Source: Gp6-AA40 sp963723495 (GTDB lineage Bacteria > Acidobacteriota > Vicinamibacteria > Vicinamibacterales > UBA2999). Taken from it: DNA of 64,000 bases. A program made the translations under genes and the position numbers. The stretch lies in the NCBI GenBank assembly GCA_963723495.1, contig CAVRQR010000010.1, positions 310,001-374,000 of the forward strand, in the 5' to 3' direction. Numbering within the stretch: the first letter of the stretch is position 1; each line of letters opens with the position of its first letter. This document shows, piece after piece, positions 31,835 through 41,416 of this stretch. The notes beneath the pieces are model-generated. The model was not told the DNA's origin. It worked only from the letters and a program-made list of their open reading frames with translations, and made no database searches.

Positions 31835-34019
31835 TTACGACGTCACTCTAAAAGGAATAAGTGTCTTCGTCTCTCCGGAGGCACCCTTGGCGGTGACTTC
31901 CACGAGGTATTCGCCAGCGGGGATGGTCGCCAGGCCCAGTGTGATCTCGTGAGTGGTTCCAGCCACGGCAGACGGCGCGATCGGCACGTCAGATATCTTC
32001 GTGCCGCCGCGATTGAGCAGCACGGCTGTTGCCTCGGGACGCTCTGATCCAGGCCCATAGGCGCTGATACGAATCAGCACCCGATCCGTTCGGGAAAACT
32101 CGCGTCCGGCTGCAGGGACAGCATTCGGATCAGCCGTGATCGTCCGAAGTTCGGGCAGCGTGCGCGCCCGATAGAGCCGCGGGGTGCTCATGGTCACCTG
32201 CGGCGAGGTGAAGTCCGGCACCTCGATGTCGCGAATCTCCTGGTCGAGCGTTCCGCCGGTTGCGCCTTCAACGGTGATACGCAGTTCGACCTTTCCCGGC
32301 GGAGCGTCGAAGGTCAGACGCTGTGGCGGCGTTGATGGCGCCGCCGATGCTGCACTCGTGCCCAGCGATCCGGTGGTCACGGCCGCGACGATGGGACGCT
32401 CGGGTGCCCGGCCGCGATACACGACGTTGCCTCCCGACGTAGCGGCGAGCAACGAAACGCGTCCGGCTGGTTCGCGACGATCGCCCGGCGGGAACGTCAG
32501 CGGCTCCCAGACCAGCGTGACACGGGTGTTGCCACCTTCGCCGCGTTCACTCCCGATCCAGGTTCGAACTGTACTTTCCGGCCTGCACCGATGGCGCGAT
32601 GGAGGCGAGCGCCGTCTGCACTGGCTTGGCGACGTCCGGCGTCGGGTTGGCCACGCGCACGGCATCTTCAGGCCTCGCCGCCCAGAACCCGCGACGCGCG
32701 CGGACGTTGAGGTCGCGCCGTTTCACGCGCACAGTGATCTGGTGGAACTTGCCGTCGTTGGGCGCCGAGCTCGTATAGCCGAGCAAGTAGTAGTAGCTCG
32801 AGTCGCGCGTGACCTGCGCCAGCCCCTGTAGAAGTGTGTTCCGATTGACGATGGCTTTGCCGTCCGTCTCCTCGGAGAGCGATCTGAGCGTGTCCTGCGT
32901 CATGCGCAAGGCCCGCCCATCGGTCGCAAAGCTGGGCGGTGGTCCGCTCGGAAGATCGTCGAACCCGTACTCGAAGGGTGCGAGCCCTCGTGGGTCGAGC
33001 GAGTAGAACGAGGTGTTATTCCGGTTCGCCGCGTCGACCACCTCGCGCATGCGCGAGTACACGTCCGTCTGGCCGAACCATTCCGCCGTGATCTGCTGCG
33101 AGCTGTCCTGACTCCGAGCCGAGGCCTGAGACTCGATCGGGTTGGCCGGCAGCGATGCATCCTGCCTGCGCATCTGCGGCGGCAGCATCGCCGTGAACCC
33201 CTCGCTGACGAAGATCACCGACTTGCGGCCCTCACGCAGCGACCCAAGGCGAACAGAGAGTCCCTGTATCGCCGTCATGACGACGTCATTGCGGATGCGC
33301 TCGACCTGCTCGGTCGGATAGCGCATGTAGTTCACCTCGAACTGATTGAGCGGCGTGTAGTCGAACTTGCGACCTTCGAAGCGCTCGATGGCACTCAGGA
33401 CCGAGTTGTGGTTGCGGGTAAACGTCAGGTCCGACACCGGCGACAGCGGGTACATGATTGCGACGACGTCGTTCGGCCGCAGCTGGTCCTGGACGAACTT
33501 CATCAACGGCTCGCGGACGCTCATCGAGTTCGCCCGTCGCACGTGGTAGTCGTCAAGGAAGAAGACGAACACGCGCACGTCCTCGCGATTGGCGATGAGC
33601 TCCTCGTCGTTACGAGTACGAATCTCCGTCGGCGGCGGAGCACCCGGCCGCGGATTGCCGTCGACCTTCACCAGTGTGAACTGTTCGACGGACACGGGCT
33701 TGCCGTCCTCGAGGAGCTCGAAGTCGGCCTGTGTCAGATTCGTGACCGGCTGGTCCTTCCGATCGTCGACGATCACGTCGACGCGAACGAAGTTGATGCT
33801 GCCACGGAAGGTGGGCTGCTGCCCGTCGGGAGCCTGACCTTGCGGCGCCTGACCTTGCGGCGCCTGACCTTCCTGGGGAGCCTGCTCCTGCGGAGGCTGT
33901 GCCTGTGGCTCCTGGCCGGCGGGACGACCGGCCTCCTGCTGCGCAGACCCGGCAACGACCGTCAGCGACAGCAACGCAAGGCAGAGGAGAAACGCCGGAC
34001 TCGTGCGGGAGCTGAACAT
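31835..34019 (-). CDS. VWFA-related protein of the acidobacterial type, one frameshift near 32560
   Basis: About 728 residues: a signal peptide (MFSSRTSPAFLLCLALLSLT), a Pro-Gln-Gly-rich repeat linker encoded by 15-base tandem repeats, then a VWA domain beginning VRVDVIVDDRKDQPV ... FELLEDGKPVSVEQF, with VFFLDDYHVR and KSVIFVSEGF. The YYLLGYTSSAPNDGKFH strand and a C-terminal beta domain ending TLIPFRVTS follow. This matches the VWFA-related Acidobacterial family that I recall as TIGR03436, exported and of unknown function. GGAAAGG precedes the ATG. The frameshift joins GKYS to VRTWIGSERGEGG. Confidence 0.85.
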
Positions 34020-34171
34020 GAAGCGCCGCCTTTCCGGCGATCTTAGCACCTCCTCAACTCCCGATTTCCAATCTGATCTATGACTGCCTCATCATGGCGT
34101 CCCCTCGAGCTCCACCCTTGGGAAGCGGCGGGTTTCGCGACTTTCGCGACCTCGGAGGTACAGTTGACGCC

Positions 34172-35320
34172 GTGACGCAGCCTGCACTGACGACTCTCAC
34201 AGAGGACGAACAGTTGTTTCGCGACAGCGTGTTCGAGTTCGCCGATCGGGACATACGCCCGCTTGTCCGCCGGATGGATGACGAAGCGAAGATGCCGCAC
34301 GACCTGATCGATCGACTCTTCGACCTCGGTGTGATGGGGATCGAGATCCCCGACGAATTCGGCGGCAGCGGTGGAACGTTCTTCCACTCGGTGCTGGCGG
34401 TCGAAGCCCTCTCTCGGGTCGACCCGTCCGTCGGCGTACTGGTTGACGTGCACAACACGCTCGTCATCAATGCTCTGATGCGTTGGAGCAGCGACCAGCA
34501 GAAACAGGCACACCTGCCGCGCCTGGCGCAAGGGACTGTCGGTGCCTACGCGCTGTCCGAAGCAGGATCTGGCAGCGATGCGTTCGCACTGACTACGCGC
34601 GCCACCGCGCGCGACGGTGGATACGTCCTCAACGGCCGCAAGCTCTGGATTACCAACGGCAACGAGGCAAACCTCTTCATCGTCTTTGCCACGATCAACC
34701 CTGAGGCCGGCTATCACGGGGTCACGGCCTTTCTGATCGATCGCGACACGCCCGGTTTCACCGTCGGAAAGAAGGAGGACAAACTCGGTATCCGCGCGAG
34801 CAGCACCTGTGAGTTGATCTTCGAGGACTGTGCGGTGGGCAGCGATCGTGTGCTTGGCGAGGCAGGCAAGGGCTACAAGGTCGCCATCGAGACGCTGAAC
34901 GAAGGTCGCATCGGTATCGGCGCGCAGATGATCGGGATCGCGCAAGGTGCGCTGGATCACGCCGTCCAGTACACGAAGGATCGAAAGCAGTTCGGCAGCG
35001 CCATTGCGTCGTTCCAGGGAGTGCAGTTCCAGCTGGCGCGCGCCGCCACCGAAATCGAGGCAGCGCGGCTGTTGGTCTTCAACGCCGCGCGCCTGCGTGA
35101 TGCCGGGCAGCCGTTCCTGCAGGAAGCCGCGATGTGCAAACTCTTCGCATCGGAGGTGGCCGAGCGAGTCACGTCGCTGGCGGTGAACCTTTTTGGCGGC
35201 AACGGCTTCGTCAAGGACTACCCGGTGGAAAAGCTCTTTCGCGACGCGAAGATCGGCCAGATCTACGAGGGCACGTCGAACCTGCAGCTGCAGACAATCG
35301 CCAAACAGCTCCTGTCGTAA
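34172..35320 (+). CDS. Acyl-CoA dehydrogenase
   Basis: A flavoenzyme that introduces the alpha-beta double bond in acyl-CoA. Motifs are AYALSEAGSGSDAFALTT, LNGRKLWITNG, DRKQFGSAIASFQGVQFQLA, LFGGNGFVKDYPVEKLFRDAK and the catalytic Glu in IYEGTSNLQLQTIAK, the position used by short- and medium-chain enzymes. The frame is open from 34094, but a GTG at 34172 gives the normal start TQPALTTLTEDEQLF; a TTG at 34163 has better GGAGG spacing and is also possible. About 382 residues. It may serve fatty- or amino-acid breakdown together with the mutase genes upstream. Confidence 0.93.
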   Translation: MTQPALTTLTEDEQLFRDSVFEFADRDIRPLVRRMDDEAKMPHDLIDRLFDLGVMGIEIPDEFGGSGGTFFHSVLAVEALSRVDPSVGVLVDVHNTLVINALMRWSSDQQKQAHLPRLAQGTVGAYALSEAGSGSDAFALTTRATARDGGYVLNGRKLWITNGNEANLFIVFATINPEAGYHGVTAFLIDRDTPGFTVGKKEDKLGIRASSTCELIFEDCAVGSDRVLGEAGKGYKVAIETLNEGRIGIGAQMIGIAQGALDHAVQYTKDRKQFGSAIASFQGVQFQLARAATEIEAARLLVFNAARLRDAGQPFLQEAAMCKLFASEVAERVTSLAVNLFGGNGFVKDYPVEKLFRDAKIGQIYEGTSNLQLQTIAKQLLS

Positions 35321-35351
35321 CTCCCCGTCGTATCTCGCGGGCAGTGCAGTC

Positions 35352-35380
35352 GTAGAGGCGGACTTGAGACCCGCTTCTAT
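35352..35380. repeat. Short hairpin repeat GTAGAGGCGG...GACCCGC, copy 1
   Basis: GTAGAGGCGG and CCCGCTTCTAT pair across ACTTGAGA. The reverse complement of 44124-44150 shares GTAGAGGCGG and AGACCCGC, so this is one member of a dispersed family. A second hairpin TGGGTC-CGAA-GACCCA follows at 35394-35409, just before the asd start. Confidence 0.6.
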
Positions 35381-35432
35381 CTGAAGACCTGCATGGGTCC
35401 GAAGACCCACTGCTACACGCTACAATACAGAG

Positions 35433-36587
35433 ATGCGAGTAGGCATCATCGGTTGGCGTGGCATGGTGGGTTCCGTGCTCGTGCAGCGCATGCGCGAGGA
35501 ACGGGACTTCGATCTGGTCGATCCGGTTTTCTTTTCCACCTCTCAGGCGGGGGCAACCGGACCTGAGATTGGCAAGACCGTCCCGGCTGTCAAGAACGCG
35601 CTCGACATCACTGCGCTTGCGGCCATGGACGTGCTCATCTCCTGCCAGGGCGGGGAGTACACCGCGGACGTTCATCCGAAACTGCGGCGTGAAGGTTGGA
35701 AGGGGTACTGGATCGATGCGGCACGACAACTGCGGATGTCCGATGACGCGGTCATCATCCTGGACCCGGTCAATCGCCACGTCATCGACCGCGCGCTCGA
35801 TGGCGGACTCAAGGACTTCATCGGCGGCAACTGCACCGTCAGCCTGATGCTGATGGCCATGGATGGCCTGTTCCGCGCCGACTTGATCGAGTGGATGACC
35901 TCCATGACCTATCAGGCAGCCTCGGGTGGCGGCGCCAAGCACATGCGCGAGCTCGTCTCGCAGATGGGACTCGCCCACGCCTCGGTCGCCGACCTGCTCG
36001 CCGATCCTGCTTCCTCGATCCTGGACATCGACCGCGAGCTCATCACGACGCAGCGCGGACGCAACTTCCCCGTCGAGAACTTCGGCTTCCCGCTCGCCGG
36101 CAGTCTGCTCGCCTGGATCGACGCAGACCTGGGCAACGGTCAGAGCCGCGAGGAATGGAAAGCACAGGCTGAAGGCAACAAGATTCTCGGGCGCTCGTCG
36201 CGACAGATCCCGATCGACGGCATCTGCGTGCGTATCGGATCGATGCGCTGCCATAGCCAGGCGCTCACGGTGAAGCTGCGGAGGGACGTGCCGCTCCCCG
36301 AAATCGAGCGACTGCTCGCCGGCGCAAACGCCTGGGTGAAGGTCGTCCCGAACGAGAAGAACGCCACGCTGCGCGATCTCACACCCACCGCCGTGACGGG
36401 CACGCTCACCGTACCCGTGGGTCGCTTGAAGAAGCTGTCAATGGGCGGCGACTACCTGCAGGCATTCACCGTCGGCGACCAGCTGCTCTGGGGTGCAGCC
36501 GAGCCGCTGCGACGGATGATGCGCATCATCGTCGGCGCGCCACTCGAGTCGCCGGCAGAAAAACTGAGCGCAGCGGTTCAGGGATAG
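35433..36587 (+). CDS. asd: Aspartate-semialdehyde dehydrogenase
   Basis: The 384-residue enzyme reduces aspartyl phosphate to aspartate semialdehyde for lysine, threonine and methionine synthesis. It shows the nucleotide motif GIIGWRGMVGSVL, the catalytic cysteine in GGNCTVSLMLMA and the histidine in RIGSMRCHSQAL. The GWRGMVG form belongs to the enterobacterial-type Asd group, not the Gram-positive type. A TACAAT box lies ten bases before the ATG, without a clear -35 box. Confidence 0.95.
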   Translation: MRVGIIGWRGMVGSVLVQRMREERDFDLVDPVFFSTSQAGATGPEIGKTVPAVKNALDITALAAMDVLISCQGGEYTADVHPKLRREGWKGYWIDAARQLRMSDDAVIILDPVNRHVIDRALDGGLKDFIGGNCTVSLMLMAMDGLFRADLIEWMTSMTYQAASGGGAKHMRELVSQMGLAHASVADLLADPASSILDIDRELITTQRGRNFPVENFGFPLAGSLLAWIDADLGNGQSREEWKAQAEGNKILGRSSRQIPIDGICVRIGSMRCHSQALTVKLRRDVPLPEIERLLAGANAWVKVVPNEKNATLRDLTPTAVTGTLTVPVGRLKKLSMGGDYLQAFTVGDQLLWGAAEPLRRMMRIIVGAPLESPAEKLSAAVQG

Positions 36588-36599
36588 GAACGGTGCGAG

Positions 36600-37574
36600 T
36601 CAGGCGCGCGGGAGCGTCTCCATTGCGACCGCTTCCCGTAATGCCTCAGTTCTTCCCGCGAAGAGCTCCAACGTCCGCACGTCCTGTGCGAGGCGCTCGA
36701 TCACATGGCCTCGCCGGAATGAATCAGCGCCGACCACCTGCGTCGCTCGCGACACCGCGCGCTGCGTCGCCTCGGTCGCCGCGAGCTTGGCCATCGATGC
36801 ATCCGCCAGCGACAGCTCTCGCACGGCAGCGGCTTTCCACGTCAGGAGCATCGCGGCATCGAGCTCCGTCGCCGCATCGGCCAGGAGTCCCTGAACCGTC
36901 TGTTCTCCGCCCGCGCCATGCCCCGTTCGTCCGTGCGCGGCGGTCAGCGCTTCATGCAGTGCGCGTCGTCCCATCCCCAGTCCTGCAGCAGCCAGCAGGA
37001 TTCGAACCCGCGACATGAACGGCATCGTCGGACCGAGCGCAATGAATGCCGCCCCATCGAGACGCAGGTGACCGCACACCACTCCACCGAGTGCCGCGGT
37101 GTTGACTGGCTCCTGCTGCACGCCAGGTGCATTCAGAGAGACCGCTGCGGCCACGACGCCTTCGCCACTGCGTACCCCGAGGACCGCGACTCCCAGCGCC
37201 GTCAGCGGCGCCACCCATGCAGCCCGACCGGAGAGCCGTCCGCCCGCCTCGACCGGTACATCATCGGACGAGAGTGCGATCGCGCCGACGAGCTCTCCTC
37301 GTATCAGGTCCGCGAACCTGTTATCCGAGTGGAGCCCCGCGCTGACACCGATATGCAGCGCGAGCGACACGCCCGCAGCCGACGATTGATACGCCAGCGC
37401 TTCGACGGCAACGACCGCCGCCAGGAGGTCGAAGGCAGGCCGCACGTCGACGAGGCCTTCACCAGTTGTCGCGCGAATGACGTCGGTAGTCGCAGCGTCA
37501 CTTGCCAGTCTCTTTCCGAGATCGTGAGCCTTGGACTGCCGGTCGAGTTGCGCCGGAGAGAGATTGAAGTCCAT
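36600..37574 (-). CDS. Acyl-CoA dehydrogenase-like protein, shortened and probably inactive
   Basis: The 324-residue protein begins MDFNLSPAQLDRQSKAHDLG and keeps the three-domain outline (GAIALSSDDVP, LGMGRRALHEALTAAHGR, QVVGADSFRRGHVIERLAQDVRTLELF), but it is about 60 residues shorter than normal. The position of the catalytic Glu in the YEGTS motif reads LFAGRTEAL, with Ala for Glu. The FAD region is also degenerate. It is probably a non-catalytic homologue or binds another substrate. It converges on asd. It carries no frameshift, which argues that the differences are real. Confidence 0.7.
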   Translation of the reverse strand: MDFNLSPAQLDRQSKAHDLGKRLASDAATTDVIRATTGEGLVDVRPAFDLLAAVVAVEALAYQSSAAGVSLALHIGVSAGLHSDNRFADLIRGELVGAIALSSDDVPVEAGGRLSGRAAWVAPLTALGVAVLGVRSGEGVVAAAVSLNAPGVQQEPVNTAALGGVVCGHLRLDGAAFIALGPTMPFMSRVRILLAAAGLGMGRRALHEALTAAHGRTGHGAGGEQTVQGLLADAATELDAAMLLTWKAAAVRELSLADASMAKLAATEATQRAVSRATQVVGADSFRRGHVIERLAQDVRTLELFAGRTEALREAVAMETLPRA

Positions 37575-37604
37575 TGAACCACAGCCTGCCGATAGATCCC
37601 GCCG

Positions 37605-38136
37605 TTATCGTAACGCTGGAGTTGACTGAGCTTCGGCGGCGAGGCCTTTCGAAAATCGGCGCCAGGCGGGATGCGCTCGACGGCAGGTCTTCCGGCAACA
37701 CGCGGGTCTCACCAACGCACCGTCATGAAGTTGGTGTCACCCGTCCATCGTGGCACCAGGTGGACGTGCAGATGCCCGGGAATTCCTCCGCCAGCCGGCC
37801 TGCCCAGGTTGAGACCGACATTGATTCCCTCGAGCTTGTACGCTTCGCGCAGTGCGGCTTCCGATCGCTGCGTCAACAACGCGACCTCGTTCAACTCGTC
37901 AATCGACAGATCGACGAGCGTCGGCACGATGCCGACGCGGCACGACCATCAGGTGGCCGTTGTTGTAGGGATAGCGATTGAGGATGACGTACGCGAGCGA
38001 TCCGTCGATGCACGATCAGCGGATCACGTTCGCCATCTGACACCGTGTTCGGGTCAGGCTTGCAGAAGACGCAACCTGTCGAAGGTTTCTCCGCCGTCAC
38101 GTAGTGGAGCCGCCAGGGGGACCAGAGGTGGTCCAA
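37605..38136 (-). CDS. HIT-family nucleotide hydrolase, three frameshifts
   Basis: Joined frames give about 175 residues: MDHLWSPWRLHYVTAEKPSTGCVFCKP with a CxxC metal site, then YNNGHLMVVPRRH, and the histidine triad GHLHVHLVPRW. HIT proteins hydrolyse nucleotide conjugates such as Ap4A or AMP-amidates. The C-terminus reads GDTNFMTVVGETRVLPEDLP after correction near 37715; other frame changes are near 37930 and 37650. It follows the HU/IHF gene by three bases. Confidence 0.78.
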
Positions 38137-38139
38137 CCC

Positions 38140-38505
38140 CTATGCCTGTGATGCGACGCCGGGGATCTGATCGATCGATTCCTCGGCGGACGATCCTGCG
38201 GACTCGTCCTCCCGATTGATCAGCTCCTTCAGTTCCTTGCCCGGCTTGAAGTACGGGACCTTCTTCGGCGGAACGTCCACCTTGTCGCCGGTCTTCGGGT
38301 TGCGGCCCTTTCGCGGCTCGCGCTTGCGAAGCCGGAAACTGCCGAAGCCCCGCAACTCGATCTTCTCCCCGCGATGCAGGGCATCGATGATGCTTTTGAA
38401 TACGGTGTCGACGATGACTTCCGAGTGTTTCTTGGTGAGATCGGAGACCCGGGAGACTTCCTCCACGAGTTCCGCTTTGGTCATGCTGCCGCCAGGCGTA
38501 TTCAA
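38140..38505 (-). CDS. HU/IHF-family DNA-bending protein
   Basis: The core MTKAELVEEVSRVSDLTKKH ... ELRGFGSFRLRKREPRKGRNPKTG ... VPYFKPGKELKELIN is that of IHF-beta/HU proteins, which bend DNA in nucleoids and at sigma54 promoters. A 25-residue acidic tail follows. A TTG at 38505 sits six bases after AAGGAG and gives MNTPGGS before the family start; an ATG at 38484 is the alternative with a poorer ribosome site. It lies directly behind rpsA, as ihfB does in many bacteria, which favours an IHF-like role. Confidence 0.9.
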   Translation of the reverse strand: MNTPGGSMTKAELVEEVSRVSDLTKKHSEVIVDTVFKSIIDALHRGEKIELRGFGSFRLRKREPRKGRNPKTGDKVDVPPKKVPYFKPGKELKELINREDESAGSSAEESIDQIPGVASQA

Positions 38506-38583
38506 GCTTGGCTCCTTGGCTGTGGAACTCCGGGCTGCCGGCGCATGCCGCGCCCAGCCCGGAGCGTTCCCTCTGTTATCGCG

Positions 38584-40365
38584 TTACCGGTTCCTGAAGT
38601 GATCCCCGAGCGTCGCCGTGCCGGTCCCTTCGCTGTCCTGGTACGCCTCCCAGTCGGATCGGTACTCGTCGCTCTTCAGAGCCCGGATGCTCAGGCCGAT
38701 CTTCCGCTCCTGCGGACTGAGCTTGATGATCTTCATCTGATAGGTGTTGCCCACCTGCAGATCGATCTTCTCGCCGCCGTGCGAGTCGTCGAACTCCGAG
38801 ACGTGAATCAGCCCCTCGATCCCTTCGTCCAACTCGACGAAGGCGCCGAAGTTCGTCATCCGCGTCACCTTGCCCGCGATGAGGTCGTTCACGTTGTGAC
38901 GGGAGAAGAAGTCGTCCCAGATGTCGGTCGCAAGCTGCTTGAGGCCGAGCGACAGCCGCTGATTCTCCGCGTCGATGCTGAGCACCATCGCGTCGACGAC
39001 GTCACCCTTCTTCAGCACTTCGGACGGATGCTTGACGCGCTTGCTCCACGACATGTCGGAGATGTGGATCAGGCCGTCGATGTCCTCTTCGACTTCGACG
39101 AACGCGCCGAACTCGGTGAGGTTGCGCACCTTGCCCTTGATCTTCGTGCCGACCGGATACTTCTCGCCCAGCTCGTGCCACGGGTTGCTCTCGACCTGCT
39201 TGAGGCCGAGCGAAATCCGGCGAGCCGTCGGATCGACGCCGAGCACCATCGCCTCGACCGAGTCGCCCACGTTGAGGATCTTCGACGGGTGCTTGACGCG
39301 CTTGCTCCACGACATCTCGCTGACGTGGATCAGGCCTTCGACACCGGGCTCGAGCTCGACGAACGCGCCGTAGTCGGTCAGGCTGACGACCTTCCCGCTC
39401 ATGCGCGCGCCGACCGGATACCGATCCTGGACCGTGGCCCACGGATCCTGCACGAGCTGCTTGTGGCCGAGCGAGACGCGCTCGGTCGCCGCGTCGTACT
39501 TCAGCACGATCACGTCGACTTCGTCGTTGACCTTGAAGATCTCCGACGGGTGTCCGACGCGGCCCCACGACATGTCGGTGATGTGCAGCAGACCGTCGAT
39601 GCCACCGAGGTCGATGAACGCGCCGTAGTCGGTGATGTTCTTCACCGTGCCGCGCAGCACCTTGCCCTCGGCGAGCGTCTCGAGCGTCGTCTTCTTCTTC
39701 TCGGCGTTCTCCTCCTCGAGCAGCGCCTTGCGCGACAGCACGATGTTGCCGCGCTTCTTGTTGACCTTGATCACGCGCATCCGGAGCTCCTGCCCCTTCA
39801 GCGCATCGAGATTCCGTACCGGTCGCACATCGATCTGAGATCCGGGAAGGAATGCGCGGACGCCGATGTCGACTGCGAGACCGCCCTTGATGCGTTCGAT
39901 CACGCGGCCGATGACGACCTTGCGATCGGCATAGGCCTTCTCGACTTCGTCCCAGATCTTCATCTTCTCGGCCTTCTCGCGCGAGAGCACGATGTGGCCT
40001 TCACGATCCTCGGTCCGTTCCAGCAGCACGTCGACCGTGTCGCCGGACTGGACCGTCACGTTGCCGTTTTCGTCGAGGAACTCGTGAATCGGGATGAGAC
40101 CTTCGGACTTGTAACCGACGTCGACGACGACGGCGGCCTCGGTCACTTTCAGCACGGTGCCCTTGACGACCTCCCCCTCCGCCATGTTGCGGAAGCTGTC
40201 GTCGTAGGCCTCGAGCATGGACGAGAACTCCTGCGGGTCCATGTCATCGTGGTGCATTGGTTTGAAAGCGGGGCCTGCCGGTTTGCCTGAGCGTGTCCGC
40301 CCAGGCGTCACGGGCTGACCGCCAGCGGATTCGGGCGATACCAACCCGTTGTCTACATTCGCCAT
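38584..40365 (-). CDS. rpsA: 30S ribosomal protein S1
   Basis: The intact 593-residue protein has six S1 domains (units beginning VVKGTVLKV, VVIGRVIERI, VLRGTVKNI, RMSGKVVSL, KIKGKVRNL, LIAGKVTRM). The third to fifth contain the strongly conserved YGAFVELEPGVEGLIHVSEM type motif. It recruits mRNA to the ribosome. It is followed by the HU/IHF gene. A leader of about 210 bases lies upstream, see 40366-40578. Confidence 0.96.
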   Translation of the reverse strand: MANVDNGLVSPESAGGQPVTPGRTRSGKPAGPAFKPMHHDDMDPQEFSSMLEAYDDSFRNMAEGEVVKGTVLKVTEAAVVVDVGYKSEGLIPIHEFLDENGNVTVQSGDTVDVLLERTEDREGHIVLSREKAEKMKIWDEVEKAYADRKVVIGRVIERIKGGLAVDIGVRAFLPGSQIDVRPVRNLDALKGQELRMRVIKVNKKRGNIVLSRKALLEEENAEKKKTTLETLAEGKVLRGTVKNITDYGAFIDLGGIDGLLHITDMSWGRVGHPSEIFKVNDEVDVIVLKYDAATERVSLGHKQLVQDPWATVQDRYPVGARMSGKVVSLTDYGAFVELEPGVEGLIHVSEMSWSKRVKHPSKILNVGDSVEAMVLGVDPTARRISLGLKQVESNPWHELGEKYPVGTKIKGKVRNLTEFGAFVEVEEDIDGLIHISDMSWSKRVKHPSEVLKKGDVVDAMVLSIDAENQRLSLGLKQLATDIWDDFFSRHNVNDLIAGKVTRMTNFGAFVELDEGIEGLIHVSEFDDSHGGEKIDLQVGNTYQMKIIKLSPQERKIGLSIRALKSDEYRSDWEAYQDSEGTGTATLGDHFRNR

Positions 40366-40578
40366 TACGTGCGCGTCCTCCTCAATCGTAGGATGCCCTT
40401 CGTCTCGTCCTGTGTGGTGGGGCTCGCTCAGGGCTCTCCGCCGGTTTCTGTTGCGGGGACCGGCCCCCCGCGGCTATAACGGCGATGGAGAAAAACGTGG
40501 AGGGTACTGGCACGCGCAGGTGGGACAGCCCACGGGCCGCGGCCCACGCCCCTGCAGAGAATCTTCGTCGCCGATAAG
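40366..40578 (-). promoter_or_regulatory. Long structured leader of rpsA mRNA
   Basis: From the predicted transcript start near 40578 to the rpsA ATG there are about 213 bases without a gene. They contain a perfect 12-base palindrome GGGCCGCGGCCC and a GC-rich hairpin around GGACCGGCCCCCCGCGG. In E. coli the rpsA leader folds into hairpins that let S1 repress its own translation; a similar role is plausible here. Confidence 0.45.
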
Positions 40579-40584
40579 CAACAG

Positions 40585-40613
40585 AGTTTACGTCACTTAC
40601 CGGCAATTGTCAA
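40585..40613 (-). promoter_or_regulatory. Sigma70-type promoter of rpsA
   Basis: On the minus strand TTGACA (40608-40613) and TAAACT (40585-40590) are 17 bases apart. The -35 box is perfect and the -10 box matches four of six positions. It is the only good promoter in the spacer between rpsA and the divergent histone-like gene. Confidence 0.65.
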
Positions 40614-40631
40614 GGTTGGAGGGACCACGCA

Positions 40632-41414
40632 ATGGCCAAACGGAAGGCCGTACGAGGCTCGAGACGGAAGGGCTGCCAAGGGTCGAAGCAGCAGCCGCGC
40701 TCGGGCCACGGCAAAGAAAACCGCCGCCTCACGCAAGATTGCGCGCAAAGCCGCCAAGAAGGCCGCCCGAAAGGCCAAGGCCACGGCCAGCGCTCGCGCA
40801 CAAAGGCAAGGCGTGCGGTTCGACGAGCGAAGCCAGCCGCACGTCCGCGCGTGGTGGCGAAGAAAAAGACGCCGCCAGCTCGGAAGCGCGCGCCGGTCAA
40901 GGCGAAGGTCACGGCCAAGGCCACGGCTCACGGAAGCCAGCTCGGCTCGCACCCCCCGCGCAAGCGCGCAGCGGCGCCGCAAGCGCGCAGCGCCAAGGAC
41001 ATTCGCCCGGTCGCGCGCACGGCCCCCGGCCTGAACCGCGAGCGGCGAACGATCTCCGACGACGAACGCGTGCCGTCGCCACCGTCATCGCTCGATTTGA
41101 ATCGAACCGCCTCGGCGGCCCGATCGGGGCGCCGCGAGATGCTCGAGAAGTACGAGGAGCATACCGAGACAAGTCCGGAGCTGACCGGTGGTGACGTCGA
41201 CGCGGATTGGGAGTCTGCCTACAGCGTCGGCGACGAAGCCCCGGGCGGAGACAACCCCACGCCCGATCAGGACATCGTCGACGACATCGGCAAAGCCGTG
41301 GGCGTGCAGTATCAGGACAACGAGGAGCTCAAGGGCGAGAAGAAGCTCCTCGAACGCGACAAGCACCGCTGGGAGCTCGATCCGGCATCGTCGGACGACT
41401 GGGAAGATCGCTGA
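40632..41414 (+). CDS. Histone H1-like basic N-terminus joined to DUF6335, two frameshifts
   Basis: The C-terminal part TETSPELTGGDVDADWESAY ... GDNPTPDQDIVDDIGKAVGV and RDKHRWELDPASSDDWEDR matches DUF6335 as I know it. The N-terminal half, read across frame changes near 40665 and 40805, gives MAKRKAVRGSRRK followed by ARATAKKTAASRKIARK and AAKKAARKAKATASARA, then KKKTPPARKRAPVKAKVTAK. This Lys-Ala-Pro repeat is like bacterial histone H1-like proteins. The whole protein is about 260 residues. The fusion of a DNA-binding tail to DUF6335 suggests a nucleoid protein. It is divergent from rpsA. Confidence 0.65.
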   Translation: MAKRKAVRGSRRKGCQGSKQQPRSGHGKENRRLTQDCAQSRQEGRPKGQGHGQRSRTKARRAVRRAKPAARPRVVAKKKTPPARKRAPVKAKVTAKATAHGSQLGSHPPRKRAAAPQARSAKDIRPVARTAPGLNRERRTISDDERVPSPPSSLDLNRTASAARSGRREMLEKYEEHTETSPELTGGDVDADWESAYSVGDEAPGGDNPTPDQDIVDDIGKAVGVQYQDNEELKGEKKLLERDKHRWELDPASSDDWEDR

Positions 41415-41416
41415 CG

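Noticed and set aside
36985..37003. Minus-strand GCGGGTTCGAATCCTGC looks like a tRNA T-arm
   Set aside because: It lies within the intact reading frame of the acyl-CoA dehydrogenase-like gene, and no acceptor stem, D-arm or anticodon arm can be placed around it.
38374..40290. 638-codon open frame on the plus strand opposite rpsA
   Set aside because: Its repeats only mirror the six S1 domains of rpsA on the other strand.
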